DNA of 64,000 nucleotides from Geobacter argillaceus (GCF_007830735.1 NZ_VLLN01000005.1:62001-126000), one strand, 5' to 3'. Positions 10,801 through 20,092 are shown, numbered from the stretch's first letter. Notes: a model not told the origin generated them from the letters alone. A program made the numbers and translations.

Positions 10801-13344
10801 ATGATCGAAGCATATCTCGCCCACGAAGCGGAGCGCAAGGCCCAAGGGATACCCGCTCTGCCGCTCAACCCGGAACAGACCGCCGAACTCTGCACGCTGC
10901 TGGAGGCCCCGCCGGCCGGCAAGGAGGAGTTCCTGTTGAACCTCCTCAAGGAGCGGGTCTCCCCCGGTGTCGATCCGGCTGCCGAAGTCAAGGCCGCCTT
11001 CCTGGCAGAGATCCTCACGGGAAGCAAGAAGTCGCCCCTGGTTTCCAAGGTCGATGCTATCCGCATCCTTGGTACCATGATTGGCGGTTACAACGTCGGT
11101 CCCCTGGTCGAGGCCCTGAAGAATGCCGAGCTTGCTGACGAGGCCGCTTGTGCCCTCTCCGGGCTGACCCTGGTCTATGACGGTTTCGACAAGGTGGTGG
11201 AGCTCTCCAAGTCCAACGGTGCCGCCAAAAAGGTCCTGGAGTCATGGGCCAATGCCGAGTGGTTCACCAAGCGCCCGGGCGTGCCCGAGACCATCAAGGT
11301 CAAGGTCTTCAAAGTGGAAGGGGAGATCAACACCGACGACTTCTCCCCGGCCGGCGACGCCTGGAGCCGCCCCGACATCCCTCTGCACGCCCTGGCCATG
11401 GGCAAGACCCGCTTCCCGAACCGGCTCGGCCAGATCGCCGAATGGCGGGCCGCCGGCAATCAGGTTGCCTTTGTGGGCGATGTCGTCGGTACCGGCTCGT
11501 CCCGCAAGTCGGCCTGCAACTCGGTCCTTTGGCACATGGGAGAGGCAATCCCCTGCGTCCCCAACAAGAAAACTGCCGGCGTGATCATCGGCGGAGTCAT
11601 CGCCCCGATCTTCTTCAATACCGCCCAGGACTCCGGCGCCCTGCCGCTCAAGGCAGACGTGACCAGGATGAACGATGGCGACATCATCACCATCAACACC
11701 AAGAAGGGTGAGATCTTGAGCGACAAGGGTGAGGTCATCTCCACCTTCAAGATCTCTCCCAATACCCTGGCCGACGAGTTCCGCGCCGGCGGCCGGATTC
11801 CGCTGATCATCGGCCGTGCCATCACCGACAAGGCCCGTGCCGCCCTCGGCCTCGGCGCAACCGACGTCTTCACCCTGCCGGTCAACCCGGCACCCAAGGC
11901 TGCCCAGGGGTACTCCCTGGCCCAGAAGATGGTCGGCAAGGCCTGCGGCGTAGCCGGCGTGCTGCCCGGCACTGCCTGCGAGCCAAAGATGACCACGGTC
12001 GGTTCCCAGGACACCACCGGTCCGATGACCGCCGACGAGCTGAAGGAACTCGCCTGCCTCAAGTTCCTGTCGCCGATGTTCATGCAGTCGTTCTGCCATA
12101 CCGCCGCCTATCCCAAGCCGGCAGACGTAAAGATGCACAAGAATCTGCCCAAGTTTATCACCGAGCGGGGCGGCGTCCCCCTCAAGCCGGGCGACGGCGT
12201 CATCCACTCCTGGCTGAACCGCCTGCTGCTGCCCGACACAGTCGGGACCGGCGGCGACTCCCACACCCGCTTCCCGATCGGTATCTCCTTCCCGGCCGGT
12301 TCCGGTCTGGTGGCTTTTGCCGGCGCCATGGGGTTCATGCCGCTGGATATGCCCGAGTCGGTGCTGGTCCGCTTCAAGGGCAAGCTCAACCCGGGCATCA
12401 CCCTGCGGGATGCGGTCAACGCCATTCCCTACTGGGCCATCAAGCAGGGCAAACTGACCGTACCCAAGAAGAACAAGATCAACGTGTTCAACGGCCGGAT
12501 ACTGGAGATGGAAGGGCTTCCCGACCTGACCGTGGAGCAGGCGTTCGAGCTGACCGACGCCGCTGCCGAGCGTTCCGCTGCCGCCGGCTGCATCCAGCTC
12601 TCCAAGGAGAGTGTGGCAACCTACCTCCGCTCCAACGTGGCACTGATGAAGCAGATGATCAAGGACGGTTACCAGGACGCCAAGACCCTGCAGAACCGGA
12701 TCGATGCGGTCAACGCCTGGCTGGCCAAGCCGGAACTGCTGGAGGCTGACAAGAATGCCGAGGCGACCGGCGCCTATGCCGACGTGATCGAGATCAACCT
12801 GGCCGAGATCACCGAGCCGATCCTCGCCTGCCCGAACGACCCGGACGACGTCAAGCTTCTCTCCGAGGTTGCCGGCACGCCGATCCAGGACGTGTTCCTC
12901 GGCTCCTGCATGACCAACATCGGTCACTTCCGCGCTGCCGCCGAGATCTGGCGCGGACTCAAGTTCAACCCGGCCGTCCGGACCTGGATCTGTCCGCCGA
13001 CCCGCATGGATCAGCAGAAGCTCAAGGACGAGGCCTACTTCTCGGTATACAGCGCCTTTGGTGCCCGGATCGAGATCGCCGGTTGCTCGCTCTGCATGGG
13101 TAACCAGGCCCGCGTGCCGGACGGGGTGAACATGTTCTCCACCTCGACCCGCAACTTCGACGACCGGATCGGCGACGGGGCCAAGGTGTTCCTCGGTTCC
13201 GCCGAACTGGGTGCGGTGACCGCCACCATGGGCAAGCTGCCGACGGTGGCCGAGTTCATGGCCGTCTACAAGGAGAAGGTCGAGCCGAAGAAAGATGCGA
13301 TCTACCAGTATCTCCAGTTCGACGAGATGCCGGAATACAAGTAG
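10801..13344 (+). CDS. acnB: bifunctional aconitate hydratase 2 / 2-methylisocitrate dehydratase
   Basis: Interconverts citrate and isocitrate through cis-aconitate with a [4Fe-4S] cluster. The protein has 847 residues. It shows the AcnB domain order: an N-terminal HEAT-like helical domain (about 1-160), the swivelling domain next (about 165-370), then the catalytic domains. This is the reverse of AcnA. The cluster cysteines are Cys703 (LGSCMTNIG) and Cys762/Cys765 (GCSLCMGNQ), in register with those of E. coli AcnB. AAGGAGG ends 6 bp before the ATG. It is monocistronic, with its own operator-covered promoter and terminator. The reverse-strand 739-codon frame is a shadow. Confidence 0.97.
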   Translation: MIEAYLAHEAERKAQGIPALPLNPEQTAELCTLLEAPPAGKEEFLLNLLKERVSPGVDPAAEVKAAFLAEILTGSKKSPLVSKVDAIRILGTMIGGYNVGPLVEALKNAELADEAACALSGLTLVYDGFDKVVELSKSNGAAKKVLESWANAEWFTKRPGVPETIKVKVFKVEGEINTDDFSPAGDAWSRPDIPLHALAMGKTRFPNRLGQIAEWRAAGNQVAFVGDVVGTGSSRKSACNSVLWHMGEAIPCVPNKKTAGVIIGGVIAPIFFNTAQDSGALPLKADVTRMNDGDIITINTKKGEILSDKGEVISTFKISPNTLADEFRAGGRIPLIIGRAITDKARAALGLGATDVFTLPVNPAPKAAQGYSLAQKMVGKACGVAGVLPGTACEPKMTTVGSQDTTGPMTADELKELACLKFLSPMFMQSFCHTAAYPKPADVKMHKNLPKFITERGGVPLKPGDGVIHSWLNRLLLPDTVGTGGDSHTRFPIGISFPAGSGLVAFAGAMGFMPLDMPESVLVRFKGKLNPGITLRDAVNAIPYWAIKQGKLTVPKKNKINVFNGRILEMEGLPDLTVEQAFELTDAAAERSAAAGCIQLSKESVATYLRSNVALMKQMIKDGYQDAKTLQNRIDAVNAWLAKPELLEADKNAEATGAYADVIEINLAEITEPILACPNDPDDVKLLSEVAGTPIQDVFLGSCMTNIGHFRAAAEIWRGLKFNPAVRTWICPPTRMDQQKLKDEAYFSVYSAFGARIEIAGCSLCMGNQARVPDGVNMFSTSTRNFDDRIGDGAKVFLGSAELGAVTATMGKLPTVAEFMAVYKEKVEPKKDAIYQYLQFDEMPEYK

Positions 13345-13380
13345 GTACGAATACGCCTGTGGCTGAAGGCGTGATGTGAA

Positions 13381-13418
13381 AAAAACCCCCGCTCCGGCTT
13401 GTCCGGGCGGGGGTTTTT
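13381..13418 (+). terminator. rho-independent terminator after acnB
   Basis: AAAAACCCCCGC (13381-13392) pairs perfectly with GCGGGGGTTTTT (13407-13418) across a 14-base loop. The T-run closes the stem. Confidence 0.85.
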
Positions 13419-13516
13419 CGTTCTCGCTTCTTGCAAAGGGATGAATAGAATTCATCCGCACTTCGGTAGTTGCTGGGCCTCCTTCTTACCGGCTGGCAAC
13501 GGGCAGGCCAGCTCTC

Positions 13517-13543
13517 CTGACAATGCCGGTATCATGGTATACT
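13517..13543 (+). promoter_or_regulatory. weak candidate promoter for the second Slp gene
   Basis: CTGACA at 13517-13522 and TATACT at 13538-13543 are separated by 15 bp, about 50 bp before the Slp start. The spacing is short, so support is modest. Confidence 0.3.
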
Positions 13544-13590
13544 CAAAGCAGAAATGGGGTTGCCGGCATGTTACGGCGAGGAGGTGGCTT

Positions 13591-14145
13591 ATGCGATGGA
13601 TAGTGCTGTTATCCGTGTCATTACTGCTTTTTGTGGGGTGCGCCCATATCTTCAGCGACCGTGCCGAGAGGCTGGTCGATCGGACCGTTACCTTTGAGCA
13701 GGTAAGGAAAGAGCCGCTGGCGTTTGTCGGTAAGTATTTGAAAATAGGCGGCACCATTGTGGATACGAAGAACACCAAGGAGGGAACGCGGATAGAGGTG
13801 GTTCAGTTTGGTCTGGGCCGCAGCGATTTCCCCAATGAAGAACATGGTTCGGCTGGCCGGTTTCTGGCAACATCCCGCAGCTATCTCGACAGCATGATCT
13901 TCAAGGCTGGTCGACCAGTGGTGCTCATCGGCGAGATACGGGGTGAGAAAACATTGCCTCTGGGAGAGATCAATTATCGCTATCCGGTTGTGACCATTGC
14001 GGAAATCCATGTGTGGAAGCAATCCGAACTGCGCCCGTATTATCCGCCTTACTATGACCTGTTTTACTACGACCCGTTCTACTACCCGTATCGATGGTAC
14101 GGACCGCCTTATTATGGGTATTGGTACGGGCCGCGGCGCAGATAA
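13591..14145 (+). CDS. Slp-family lipoprotein paralogue with Tyr-rich tail
   Basis: A 184-residue lipoprotein with the signal MRWIVLLSVSLLLFVGC and lipidation at Cys17. The core parallels the Slp lipoprotein at 10055-10606: the sequences KNTKEG, VVQF, GRFLATS, YLDSMIFK and EKTLPL occur in the same order in both. The last 35 residues are very rich in tyrosine, proline and tryptophan (PYYPPYYDLFYYDPFYYPY). The frame is open upstream to 13399, but the ATG at 13591 has a GAGGAGG site and gives a proper signal peptide. It would sit in the outer membrane facing the periplasm or surface; the role is unknown. Confidence 0.84.
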   Translation: MRWIVLLSVSLLLFVGCAHIFSDRAERLVDRTVTFEQVRKEPLAFVGKYLKIGGTIVDTKNTKEGTRIEVVQFGLGRSDFPNEEHGSAGRFLATSRSYLDSMIFKAGRPVVLIGEIRGEKTLPLGEINYRYPVVTIAEIHVWKQSELRPYYPPYYDLFYYDPFYYPYRWYGPPYYGYWYGPRRR

Positions 14146-14356
14146 AGCGCGGTTAATTCCATCCGTACAATCTGAGCCTTTTGGGGGTTCTAATCTGCTG
14201 CCCTATTTCGTTTGTGCGTTAAAAGAAAAGCTGTTACGTTTTTAATGGTGTAATATATTGAAATTATATTGATTTAAACTTTTGGATGTTGTACTTAATT
14301 TAAGCTATTTAATATTTTCGTGAGTGTTTCTGCAGATTACGTGGGGGTGCGGGGGA

Positions 14357-15313
14357 ATGAAACACGAAATTCTGATAGTCGATGATGACAAACTCGTACT
14401 TACGTTTACGGCCGATGTGCTGCAGAAAATCGGGTCCACTCCCCTGGTTACCACCTCGCCGCTCGAAGCGCTTGAGATCGTTGCCAACCATCCCATTGCC
14501 GTTGTCGTGAGCGACCACTACATGCCGGAGATGACCGGCAACGAATTACTGACCCGGATCAAGGAACTGAGCCCCAGTACGACCAGGATCATGATGACCT
14601 CGGCAGCGGACATGAACGTGGCGCTCACGGCCATCAATTCGGGAGAGGTCTTCCGCTTCCTTCCCAAGCCGTGGAAGGTGAACGACATGGTCAAGGCGGT
14701 CAAGGATGGTCTCCGCCGCTATCGACTGATGGAGTCGGTCAAAAACGATGACGATTTCATCCTGCGCTCGCTGGCGGAAACCATCGAGCTGAAGGACCCG
14801 TATACCAAAGGGCACTGCGAGCGGGTCGCCGACTTCGCCTTGATGATTGCCGATGAGCTGGCTCTCGGCGAAGGGATCAAACGGGAGATCAGGCACGGCA
14901 GCTGGCTCCACGATTGCGGTAAGATCGGGGTTCCGGAGGCGATTCTGAATGCCAACCGCAAGCTGACGGGCGAGGAGAGGGAGGTTGTTGCCATGCACCC
15001 CGTCTGGGGGGCCAATGTAGTCGAGAAGGCCAATCTTTCGTCAACGGTCATCAATATCGTCATGCACCACCACGAGCATTACAATGGCCATGGTTATCCG
15101 ATGGGGCTTGCCGCTGACGAGATCCCTCTCGAAGCCCGCATCGTTACCGTTGCCGACATCTTCGACGCCCTCCGGTCGGACCGTCCTTACCGGATCGGCA
15201 TCCCTTTGGCGAAGACCCTGAACATGCTGGCGGAGATGAAAGGGGCGGAACTCGATCCGGTTCTTGTTGACCTGTTCATCCCCCTTATCTGCGACAGAGA
15301 AGGGGGCTCATAG
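14357..15313 (+). CDS. response regulator with HD-GYP domain (probable c-di-GMP phosphodiesterase)
   Basis: A 318-residue two-domain protein. Residues 1-120 are a CheY-like receiver with the acidic pocket VDDD (9-11) and phospho-acceptor Asp53 in VSDHYMP. Residues about 145-318 are an HD-GYP domain with SWLHDCGKIG, MHPVWGANVV, HHHEHYNGHGYPMG and VADIFDALRSDRPYR. All metal-binding and GYP positions look intact, so hydrolysis of cyclic di-GMP is likely. No cognate kinase lies beside it. ATG 14357 is preferred to the upstream TTG because of the GGGGG purine stretch just before it. The preceding 200 bp are strikingly AT-rich, which suggests a promoter region. Confidence 0.92.
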   Translation: MKHEILIVDDDKLVLTFTADVLQKIGSTPLVTTSPLEALEIVANHPIAVVVSDHYMPEMTGNELLTRIKELSPSTTRIMMTSAADMNVALTAINSGEVFRFLPKPWKVNDMVKAVKDGLRRYRLMESVKNDDDFILRSLAETIELKDPYTKGHCERVADFALMIADELALGEGIKREIRHGSWLHDCGKIGVPEAILNANRKLTGEEREVVAMHPVWGANVVEKANLSSTVINIVMHHHEHYNGHGYPMGLAADEIPLEARIVTVADIFDALRSDRPYRIGIPLAKTLNMLAEMKGAELDPVLVDLFIPLICDREGGS

Positions 15314-15420
15314 GAGGCAGGGCGTGTTGTCAGATCAGACTCTTTTTGTCAACTTTGTGGCACCGGTACCCGCGGATTGTGATATGCTTTTAATGCAGTA
15401 TGGGGGAGGAGGTGGCGATT

Positions 15421-15582
15421 ATGAGAGGCACGAAAGGCACTACAACCACGACGCGGCGTACGGCACGGGCGGCCACGCCCGGCAAGCATGAGTTGATGAT
15501 CCGGCGCGCTGTCAACCACAATGCCCACGTCATTACCCCGCACGGCAAAGTCCAGGCTGGCCGTAAAGGGCGGAAAGGGTGA
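15421..15582 (+). CDS. small basic hypothetical protein (53 aa)
   Basis: A short gene with an excellent AGGAGG site (15407-15412) 8 bp before the ATG. The product is strongly basic and threonine-rich at the N-terminus (MRGTKGTTTTTRRTARAA), then RRAVNHNAHVITPHGKVQAG and a GRKGRKG tail. No membrane segment or cysteine is visible. The charge suggests nucleic-acid binding, but no family is recognised. An in-frame ATG at 15400 lacks a ribosome site. It stands alone between the HD-GYP gene and a lipoprotein gene. Confidence 0.55.
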   Translation: MRGTKGTTTTTRRTARAATPGKHELMIRRAVNHNAHVITPHGKVQAGRKGRKG

Positions 15583-15681
15583 GAAGGTAGATGTAGGAGT
15601 TCAAGCGTTTATCAGTAATTGTAGTCTACGTTTTTAACTATTGCCCAAGACTCCCGGCAATGGTATAAAATCGCAGCCTGT

Positions 15682-15712
15682 AAACCACAGGGGGAACCTC
15701 CTGTGGTTTTTT
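15682..15712 (+). terminator. rho-independent terminator
   Basis: AAACCACAGG (15682-15691) pairs with CCTGTGGTTT (15700-15709) around an 8-base loop and is followed by T residues. It lies about 100 bp after the 53-aa gene and 56 bp before the next gene. It could end the small-gene transcript or act as a leader attenuator for the lipoprotein gene. Confidence 0.8.
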
Positions 15713-15767
15713 ATGTGCCCGGAGCATGGCGCCAGCTGGCGTTGCACGATCCATCAAAGGAGTTTGT

Positions 15768-16877
15768 GTGAAGTCCCACAGTTTTTCCAGAGTCCCCTCC
15801 CTGGTTATCCCCTATCTGCTCATCCTTATGCTGGCCGGTTGTTCAAACGAGAAGCCCGGCGACCTGTCGGCAACAAAAAATGCCCGGAACGCGACCGCCG
15901 CCCCGACCGCACCCTTTGTGCCGCAGAGCAGTGCCACCCCTGCTGCGGCCCCGTTTGCGGCCAGTTCCACTGCGGTGCGTTCGGCACCACGGGCCGGGGT
16001 CGCGGCGCCCAAGGTCAAGTACAACGCGGGCGAAGACCCCGAGTATGCCACACGGTGCGGTTGGCCCGTACAGTGCCCGCCGCCGCTGCCGGGGTCGATC
16101 CTGCCGCAGAAGCGGATCGTGGCTTACTACGGCAATCCGCAGTCCAAACGGATGGGGGCGCTGGGCGAGTTCCCGAAGGACGAGATGCTCCGGCGGCTGA
16201 AGGGGGAGGTGACCAAGTGGGAAAAGGCCGACCCGTCACACCCGGTACAGCCCGCTCTGCACCTGATCGCCGTGGTGGCGCAGGGAGATCCGGGTAAGTC
16301 CGGCAAATACCGGATGGTCATGCCCGATGCCATCGTCAACCAGGTGTACGGCTGGGCCAAGGAAGCCGGCGCGATCCTGTTCATAGACATCCAGACCGGC
16401 CACGACGATATCAGGACCATTCTGCCCCGCTTCGAGTGGATACTGAAGAATCCTGACGTGCACCTGGGGATGGACCCGGAGTTCAACCTGATCAAAAGCC
16501 GGAAGAAGCCGGGGACCAAGATCGGCACCTATGATGCGGCCGACATCAACTACGCCTCCGGCTTTCTGAGAGATCTGGTGAAGAAGTACAACCTGCCACC
16601 CAAGGTGTTCACCGTGCACCGTTTCACCCGAAACGGCGTCACCAACGCCAGGAACATCGTGCTGCGGCCCGAGGTGCAGATCGTCATGCATATGGACGGC
16701 TGGGGGGCGCCCTGGCTGAAGCGTGATTCGTACAAGGACTATATCGTTAAGGAACCGGTGCAGTACACCGGATTCAAGCTCTTCTACCACAACGATACCA
16801 AGAAGGGGGATCAACTGATGACGCCACAGGATCTCCTCAAGCTGAACCCGAAACCGATCTATATCCAGTATCAGTAA
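15768..16877 (+). CDS. uncharacterised lipoprotein, probable TIM-barrel fold
   Basis: A 369-residue exported lipoprotein (lipobox LAGC, Cys25 in PYLLILMLAGCS). An Ala/Thr/Pro-rich linker spans about residues 35-85. From residue 100 on, regularly spaced hydrophobic strands ending in polar residues appear (RIVAYYGNP, LHLIAVVAQGD, AILFIDIQTGHDD, VHLGMDPEF, KVFTVHRFTRNG, QIVMHMDGWGAPW, FKLFYHNDT, PIYIQYQ). This pattern is typical of a beta/alpha barrel such as a glycoside-hydrolase-like enzyme. I do not recognise a named family or substrate. GTG 15768 is chosen because AAAGGAG lies 5 bp upstream. It is a single gene flanked by a terminator and a REP-like element. Confidence 0.7.
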   Translation: MKSHSFSRVPSLVIPYLLILMLAGCSNEKPGDLSATKNARNATAAPTAPFVPQSSATPAAAPFAASSTAVRSAPRAGVAAPKVKYNAGEDPEYATRCGWPVQCPPPLPGSILPQKRIVAYYGNPQSKRMGALGEFPKDEMLRRLKGEVTKWEKADPSHPVQPALHLIAVVAQGDPGKSGKYRMVMPDAIVNQVYGWAKEAGAILFIDIQTGHDDIRTILPRFEWILKNPDVHLGMDPEFNLIKSRKKPGTKIGTYDAADINYASGFLRDLVKKYNLPPKVFTVHRFTRNGVTNARNIVLRPEVQIVMHMDGWGAPWLKRDSYKDYIVKEPVQYTGFKLFYHNDTKKGDQLMTPQDLLKLNPKPIYIQYQ

Positions 16878-16921
16878 GGCTGCCCCGAATCCGTGAGGCA
16901 TGGAGATTTTGTAGCAAGGCT

Positions 16922-16956
16922 GTTGGGTTACGCGATGAGGCCGCTACCCAACCTAC
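16922..16956. repeat. REP-like palindromic element
   Basis: GTTGGGT (16922-16928) and ACCCAAC (16946-16952) enclose a loop, followed by CTAC. The pattern GTTGGGTTACGC...CGCTACCCAACCTAC resembles the dispersed REP sequences common in many proteobacteria. It lies between two convergent genes. Confidence 0.6.
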
Positions 16957-16979
16957 GAAAAAATATGGGTTACAGGGTG

Positions 16980-18263
16980 CTAGCCGAAGCGATAGATCTG
17001 TCTGCCGTCCTGGTACAGTTCGATCGGTCCGTCCTGGGAGACTTTGATCACCTTGCCGAAAAATGAGGCGGCGCTGGCCGCCGTGGTCCGCCCGCCACCG
17101 GTCACCACCTCCCGTGCATGGGATGTGTCGATGATGAAGCCGGTCTCCAGCAGCCTGCCGTTTCGATTGAAAACCGTCATGCCGTCGGAGGAGAGGATGC
17201 GGAGCAGGGTGCCCGACTGTTTCAGCTCGCCGACCGGCCTCCCCTTTACCTGGCTGATCAACAGCCTGCCGATGGCATCACTTCCCCCCACCGACCCCTT
17301 CTTGAGGGCAGCCAGCTGCCGCGCCCCCTGGTTGTAGATCAGCACCACCGTGCCATGCCGGATCTTGGAGAGTGCATACAGGGTCCAGAGCAGATCGTCG
17401 ATGGCACTCTCTTCGATGCTTCCCCTGAGAAACGACCGGACAATGTCCGGGTCGAAGATGGCCCAGACCCCCTTGCGCCGCACCAGGAGCTTGTCGGGAT
17501 TGATCATTACCTCGATCTCCGACGCCTCGTTCACGGTCACGGCAAAGGCGCCGGAACCGGCGTTCCTGACGATGGAGAAGATCGCCCGGTGGGTCAGCCG
17601 TTCCACGTCGTTCTGCTCGTCCGAGCCGCTGGTCCTGATGACGCCGGTGACCTGCATCAGGATGTTGGCAACAAAGAAGAGGTTGGTGCCGTCGATGAAG
17701 CGGTAGGTGAGGGGATTGTCGAAAAAGTCGGCAGTAACGGTCTGGGACGGTTTCAACGCGAGGAGCATGTGCTTCCGGTAGCGGATCAGCTTGCGGAGTT
17801 CGGGGAGCGTTGTCCGGTGGACAATGAAGCCGGTGGTGGCCGGTTTGCCCTCGTAGCGCTGGTAGGAAAGGTTCTTCAGGAGCTGGATCAGCTGCTGGAT
17901 GGGCCAGAACCCTTTTTTGTTGTCCCCCCGAAGGGCGCGGGCCACGGCGATGTCCATGATGGAGGCGAGCAGGGCCGTCCGGAAGTGGGCGGCGTACCCT
18001 TCCTGGCGGAACCCTTCGTACATGGCGGCAAAGGCGGTGAGTAGCTCCTGGCAGAAGGCTGTTTCGGTTGTGGTGAACGGGAGTGCGGCACGGCGGGCGG
18101 TGAACAGGTACGGTTGCCCCTCGAAACTGGCGACCGCGCGGATCGGACGCTCCTGCGTTTCCTCCGGTGTGGGCTCTTCCCCGACCAGGGTGAGATCAAC
18201 CTCGGCTCCCCCGAGGAAGGAACATATATTGCTCCTGATGGCATCGAATGCGGTGATCGGCAT
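16980..18263 (-). CDS. protein with divergent DisA_N/DAC-like domain and unknown N-terminal sensor region
   Basis: A 427-residue soluble protein. The C-terminal part (about 285-427) follows the diadenylate-cyclase (DAC) fold pattern. LLWTLYALSKIRHGTVVLIY resembles the first DAC strand, SSDGMTVFNRNGRLLETGFI the DGA-containing strand, and GGGRTTAASAASF followed by KVIKVSQDGPIEL the RHR/serine region and last strand. Both catalytic motifs are altered: DGA reads DGM, and RHR is GRTT. N-terminal residues 1-280 are unrecognised but soluble. It may be a divergent nucleotidyl cyclase or a degenerate nucleotide sensor. GGAG lies 7 bp before the ATG on the reverse strand. It is monocistronic. Confidence 0.6.
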   Translation of the reverse strand: MPITAFDAIRSNICSFLGGAEVDLTLVGEEPTPEETQERPIRAVASFEGQPYLFTARRAALPFTTTETAFCQELLTAFAAMYEGFRQEGYAAHFRTALLASIMDIAVARALRGDNKKGFWPIQQLIQLLKNLSYQRYEGKPATTGFIVHRTTLPELRKLIRYRKHMLLALKPSQTVTADFFDNPLTYRFIDGTNLFFVANILMQVTGVIRTSGSDEQNDVERLTHRAIFSIVRNAGSGAFAVTVNEASEIEVMINPDKLLVRRKGVWAIFDPDIVRSFLRGSIEESAIDDLLWTLYALSKIRHGTVVLIYNQGARQLAALKKGSVGGSDAIGRLLISQVKGRPVGELKQSGTLLRILSSDGMTVFNRNGRLLETGFIIDTSHAREVVTGGGRTTAASAASFFGKVIKVSQDGPIELYQDGRQIYRFG

Positions 18264-18406
18264 GGTTGCTCCACGTGCGTGATATTGGTTGATTGTACCA
18301 GAAGGGAGCGCAGGGACAATTGTGCTGGACGAATTGACCGGGGGAGGCGTTACCCTGGCGCCGGAACCCGTGCCATGCGGGCTCCGGCGCCAGAGAGGTA
18401 CGGGCG

Positions 18407-19093
18407 CTAGAACTTCACCCTGAGACCCACCGCCACGTTGTGACTCTCCAGTTTCAGCTCGGTGGTCCGCGTGACGTCTTTGTCGAAGGTGGCGGTGGAG
18501 GTGCCGAAGTAGCGGTAGCCCAGGTCCAGGGACAGCTGCCGGTTGAGCGCTATTTCTACACCGCCGCCGGCCTGGTAGGCGAAGACCGTGTCGTTGGCCC
18601 CGGAGTAGATGAAATCCCGTGATCCGGTGGTGGTGTTGGTACCGAAGGTGTCGCTGAGGTTGAGTACTGCCAGGCCGGCACCTGCGCCCCAGTAGGGGGT
18701 GACCCGGCTATTGTTGTGCAGGTCGAAGAAGACGTTGCCCATCATGGCCAGGGCACCCAGGCTGCCGTCGATGCTGCGGTACCGGCTGCCGGAGCTTTTG
18801 TCGTCAATGGCCTTTAACTCGGCATGCTTGTAGGAAAGCTCCCCTTCCAGGCGCAGGAAACCGAAGTCGTAGCCGCCCGTGCCGCCGACGGTAATGCCGG
18901 GATCGAATTGAATCCGGTCATTGAAGTTTTTGGGGACAACATAGTCGACCGTGGTTGCATCGGTATCCCTGGTTATGCTGGCACCGATGAAGCCGGAGAC
19001 GTATCCCCCGGGACGGGCCGGGGATGCCGTACAGATTGCGGGGAGCGAGAGGGCCGTGAATGCTGCGGCAACGGTAATGAGATGTTTTTTCAT
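18407..19093 (-). CDS. outer-membrane beta-barrel protein (opacity/OmpW-like porin family)
   Basis: A 228-residue protein with a cleavable signal (MKKHLITVAAAFTALSLPAI, cleavage near CTASPA). It then shows alternating amphipathic strands typical of 8-stranded barrels: GGYVSGFIGASIT, TVGGTGGYDFGFLRLEGELS, RVTPYWGAGAGLAVLNLSDT, FAYQAGGGVEIALNRQLSLD and LGYRYFGTS. It ends in the C-terminal aromatic strand VAVGLRVKF, the outer-membrane targeting signature. The frame is open further upstream, but the ATG at 19093 has GGAGG and starts the signal peptide. Ligand and function are unknown. Confidence 0.82.
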   Translation of the reverse strand: MKKHLITVAAAFTALSLPAICTASPARPGGYVSGFIGASITRDTDATTVDYVVPKNFNDRIQFDPGITVGGTGGYDFGFLRLEGELSYKHAELKAIDDKSSGSRYRSIDGSLGALAMMGNVFFDLHNNSRVTPYWGAGAGLAVLNLSDTFGTNTTTGSRDFIYSGANDTVFAYQAGGGVEIALNRQLSLDLGYRYFGTSTATFDKDVTRTTELKLESHNVAVGLRVKF

Positions 19094-19365
19094 GGAATTC
19101 CTCCGTACAGTTTGGTGCTGGCCATCCAGGACGGCGCCCGAAACGGATAATGACAATGCAATTGTAACGCAAAGAGTCCCGATTGGTTTACCGTGCGGGC
19201 CGTGTGTAAGAAAAATCAACATTCGGGCATGCTTAGGCAAACTATTGTTGGTGGATTAATGATCTAAAAATCAGTGGGTTACAGCCGGCATTAGTTGTTG
19301 CGTCTGTCGAAAAAATTTACATTGAGAACCAGCGTTGTCCGGTTAGGAAATTGCACAGTTTTGAA

Positions 19366-19515
19366 GCCCCGTTAGGGGCGCTCGCATGTAGCCGGGGGAT
19401 TCACCCCCGGATATGTAGCCGATATATCTCTGCGTCACGTACGTGACGTGAGTGGCAATTTTGCCAAGACCGGGGAATAAATTCCCCGGCTACAGGCATT
19501 CTGTCCCTACGGGAC
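19366..19515. repeat. REPIN-like cluster of hairpins in a 534-bp intergenic region
   Basis: Within 150 bp there are five palindromes or hairpins: GCCCCGTTAGGGGC (19366-19379); GTAG-CCGGGGG-ATTCA-CCCCCGG (19388-19410); the perfect palindrome GTCACGTACGTGAC (19434-19447); CCGGGGAAT-AA-ATTCCCCGG followed by CTAC (19470-19493); and GTCCCTACGGGAC (19503-19515). The two large hairpins are head-to-head copies of a GTAGCCGGGG unit, the layout of REP doublets. The rest of the gap (19094-19365, 19516-19627) shows no gene. Confidence 0.75.
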
Positions 19516-19627
19516 GTAGGCAAAACCTAATCGGATGCTGCTGAGCGCAAACCTCGTTGTGCAGTGGCGTCATCCGGGTTACGCGATACAATACAATAGC
19601 TGTAAGTGCACAAAGGAGAGTTCTGTT

Positions 19628-20092
19628 TTGAAAATCTGGATCGATGCCGACGCCTGCCCGAGGGTCATCAAGGAGATCGTGTTCAGGGCCTCGGCGCGGC
19701 TGCAGATGCCGGTCTGCCTGGTGGCGAATCAGGATCTGTCCAAGGCCCATACCGGGCTGGTGACGTCGGTCAGGGTGAGCGATGGCTTTGACGTGGCAGA
19801 CGATTATATCGCCGAGCACGCTGCTCCGTCGGACTTGGTTATTACCGCCGACATACCCCTGGCAGCCCGGATCGTTGCCATCGGCGGGGTTGCCCTTGAT
19901 CCGCGGGGGGAGCTCTACACCGAGGAGAATGTGGGGGAGCGGCTGTCCGTCCGGGACCTGATGCAGGAGTTGCGGACTGCAGGGCTCGTTCAGGGTGGTC
20001 CGGCCCAGTTCGGCCAGGCTGACCGGCAGCGATTTGCCTCGGCCCTGGACCGGCTGCTGACGCAGATGAAAAGAGGGGATTCGCCCATCTAG
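19628..20092 (+). CDS. UPF0178/DUF188 family protein (YaiI/YqxD)
   Basis: A 154-residue cytoplasmic protein of the widely conserved DUF188 family, which has a PIN-like nuclease fold. The family signature is at the N-terminus ([17 protein letters not shown]). It is followed by [20 protein letters not shown] and [20 protein letters not shown], then [19 protein letters not shown]. The acidic residues fit a metal-dependent nuclease, but no activity has been established for the family. The start is taken as TTG 19628 because AAAGGAGAG lies 7 bp upstream and the sequence aligns there; the frame is open upstream from 19535. Confidence 0.85.
   Translation: MKIWIDADACPRVIKEIVFRASARLQMPVCLVANQDLSKAHTGLVTSVRVSDGFDVADDYIAEHAAPSDLVITADIPLAARIVAIGGVALDPRGELYTEENVGERLSVRDLMQELRTAGLVQGGPAQFGQADRQRFASALDRLLTQMKRGDSPI

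Noticed and set aside
11242-13461. 739-codon reverse-strand ORF opposite acnB
   Set aside because: Shadow of acnB. Low-complexity translation (Gly/His/Leu/Asp-rich) and no ribosome site.
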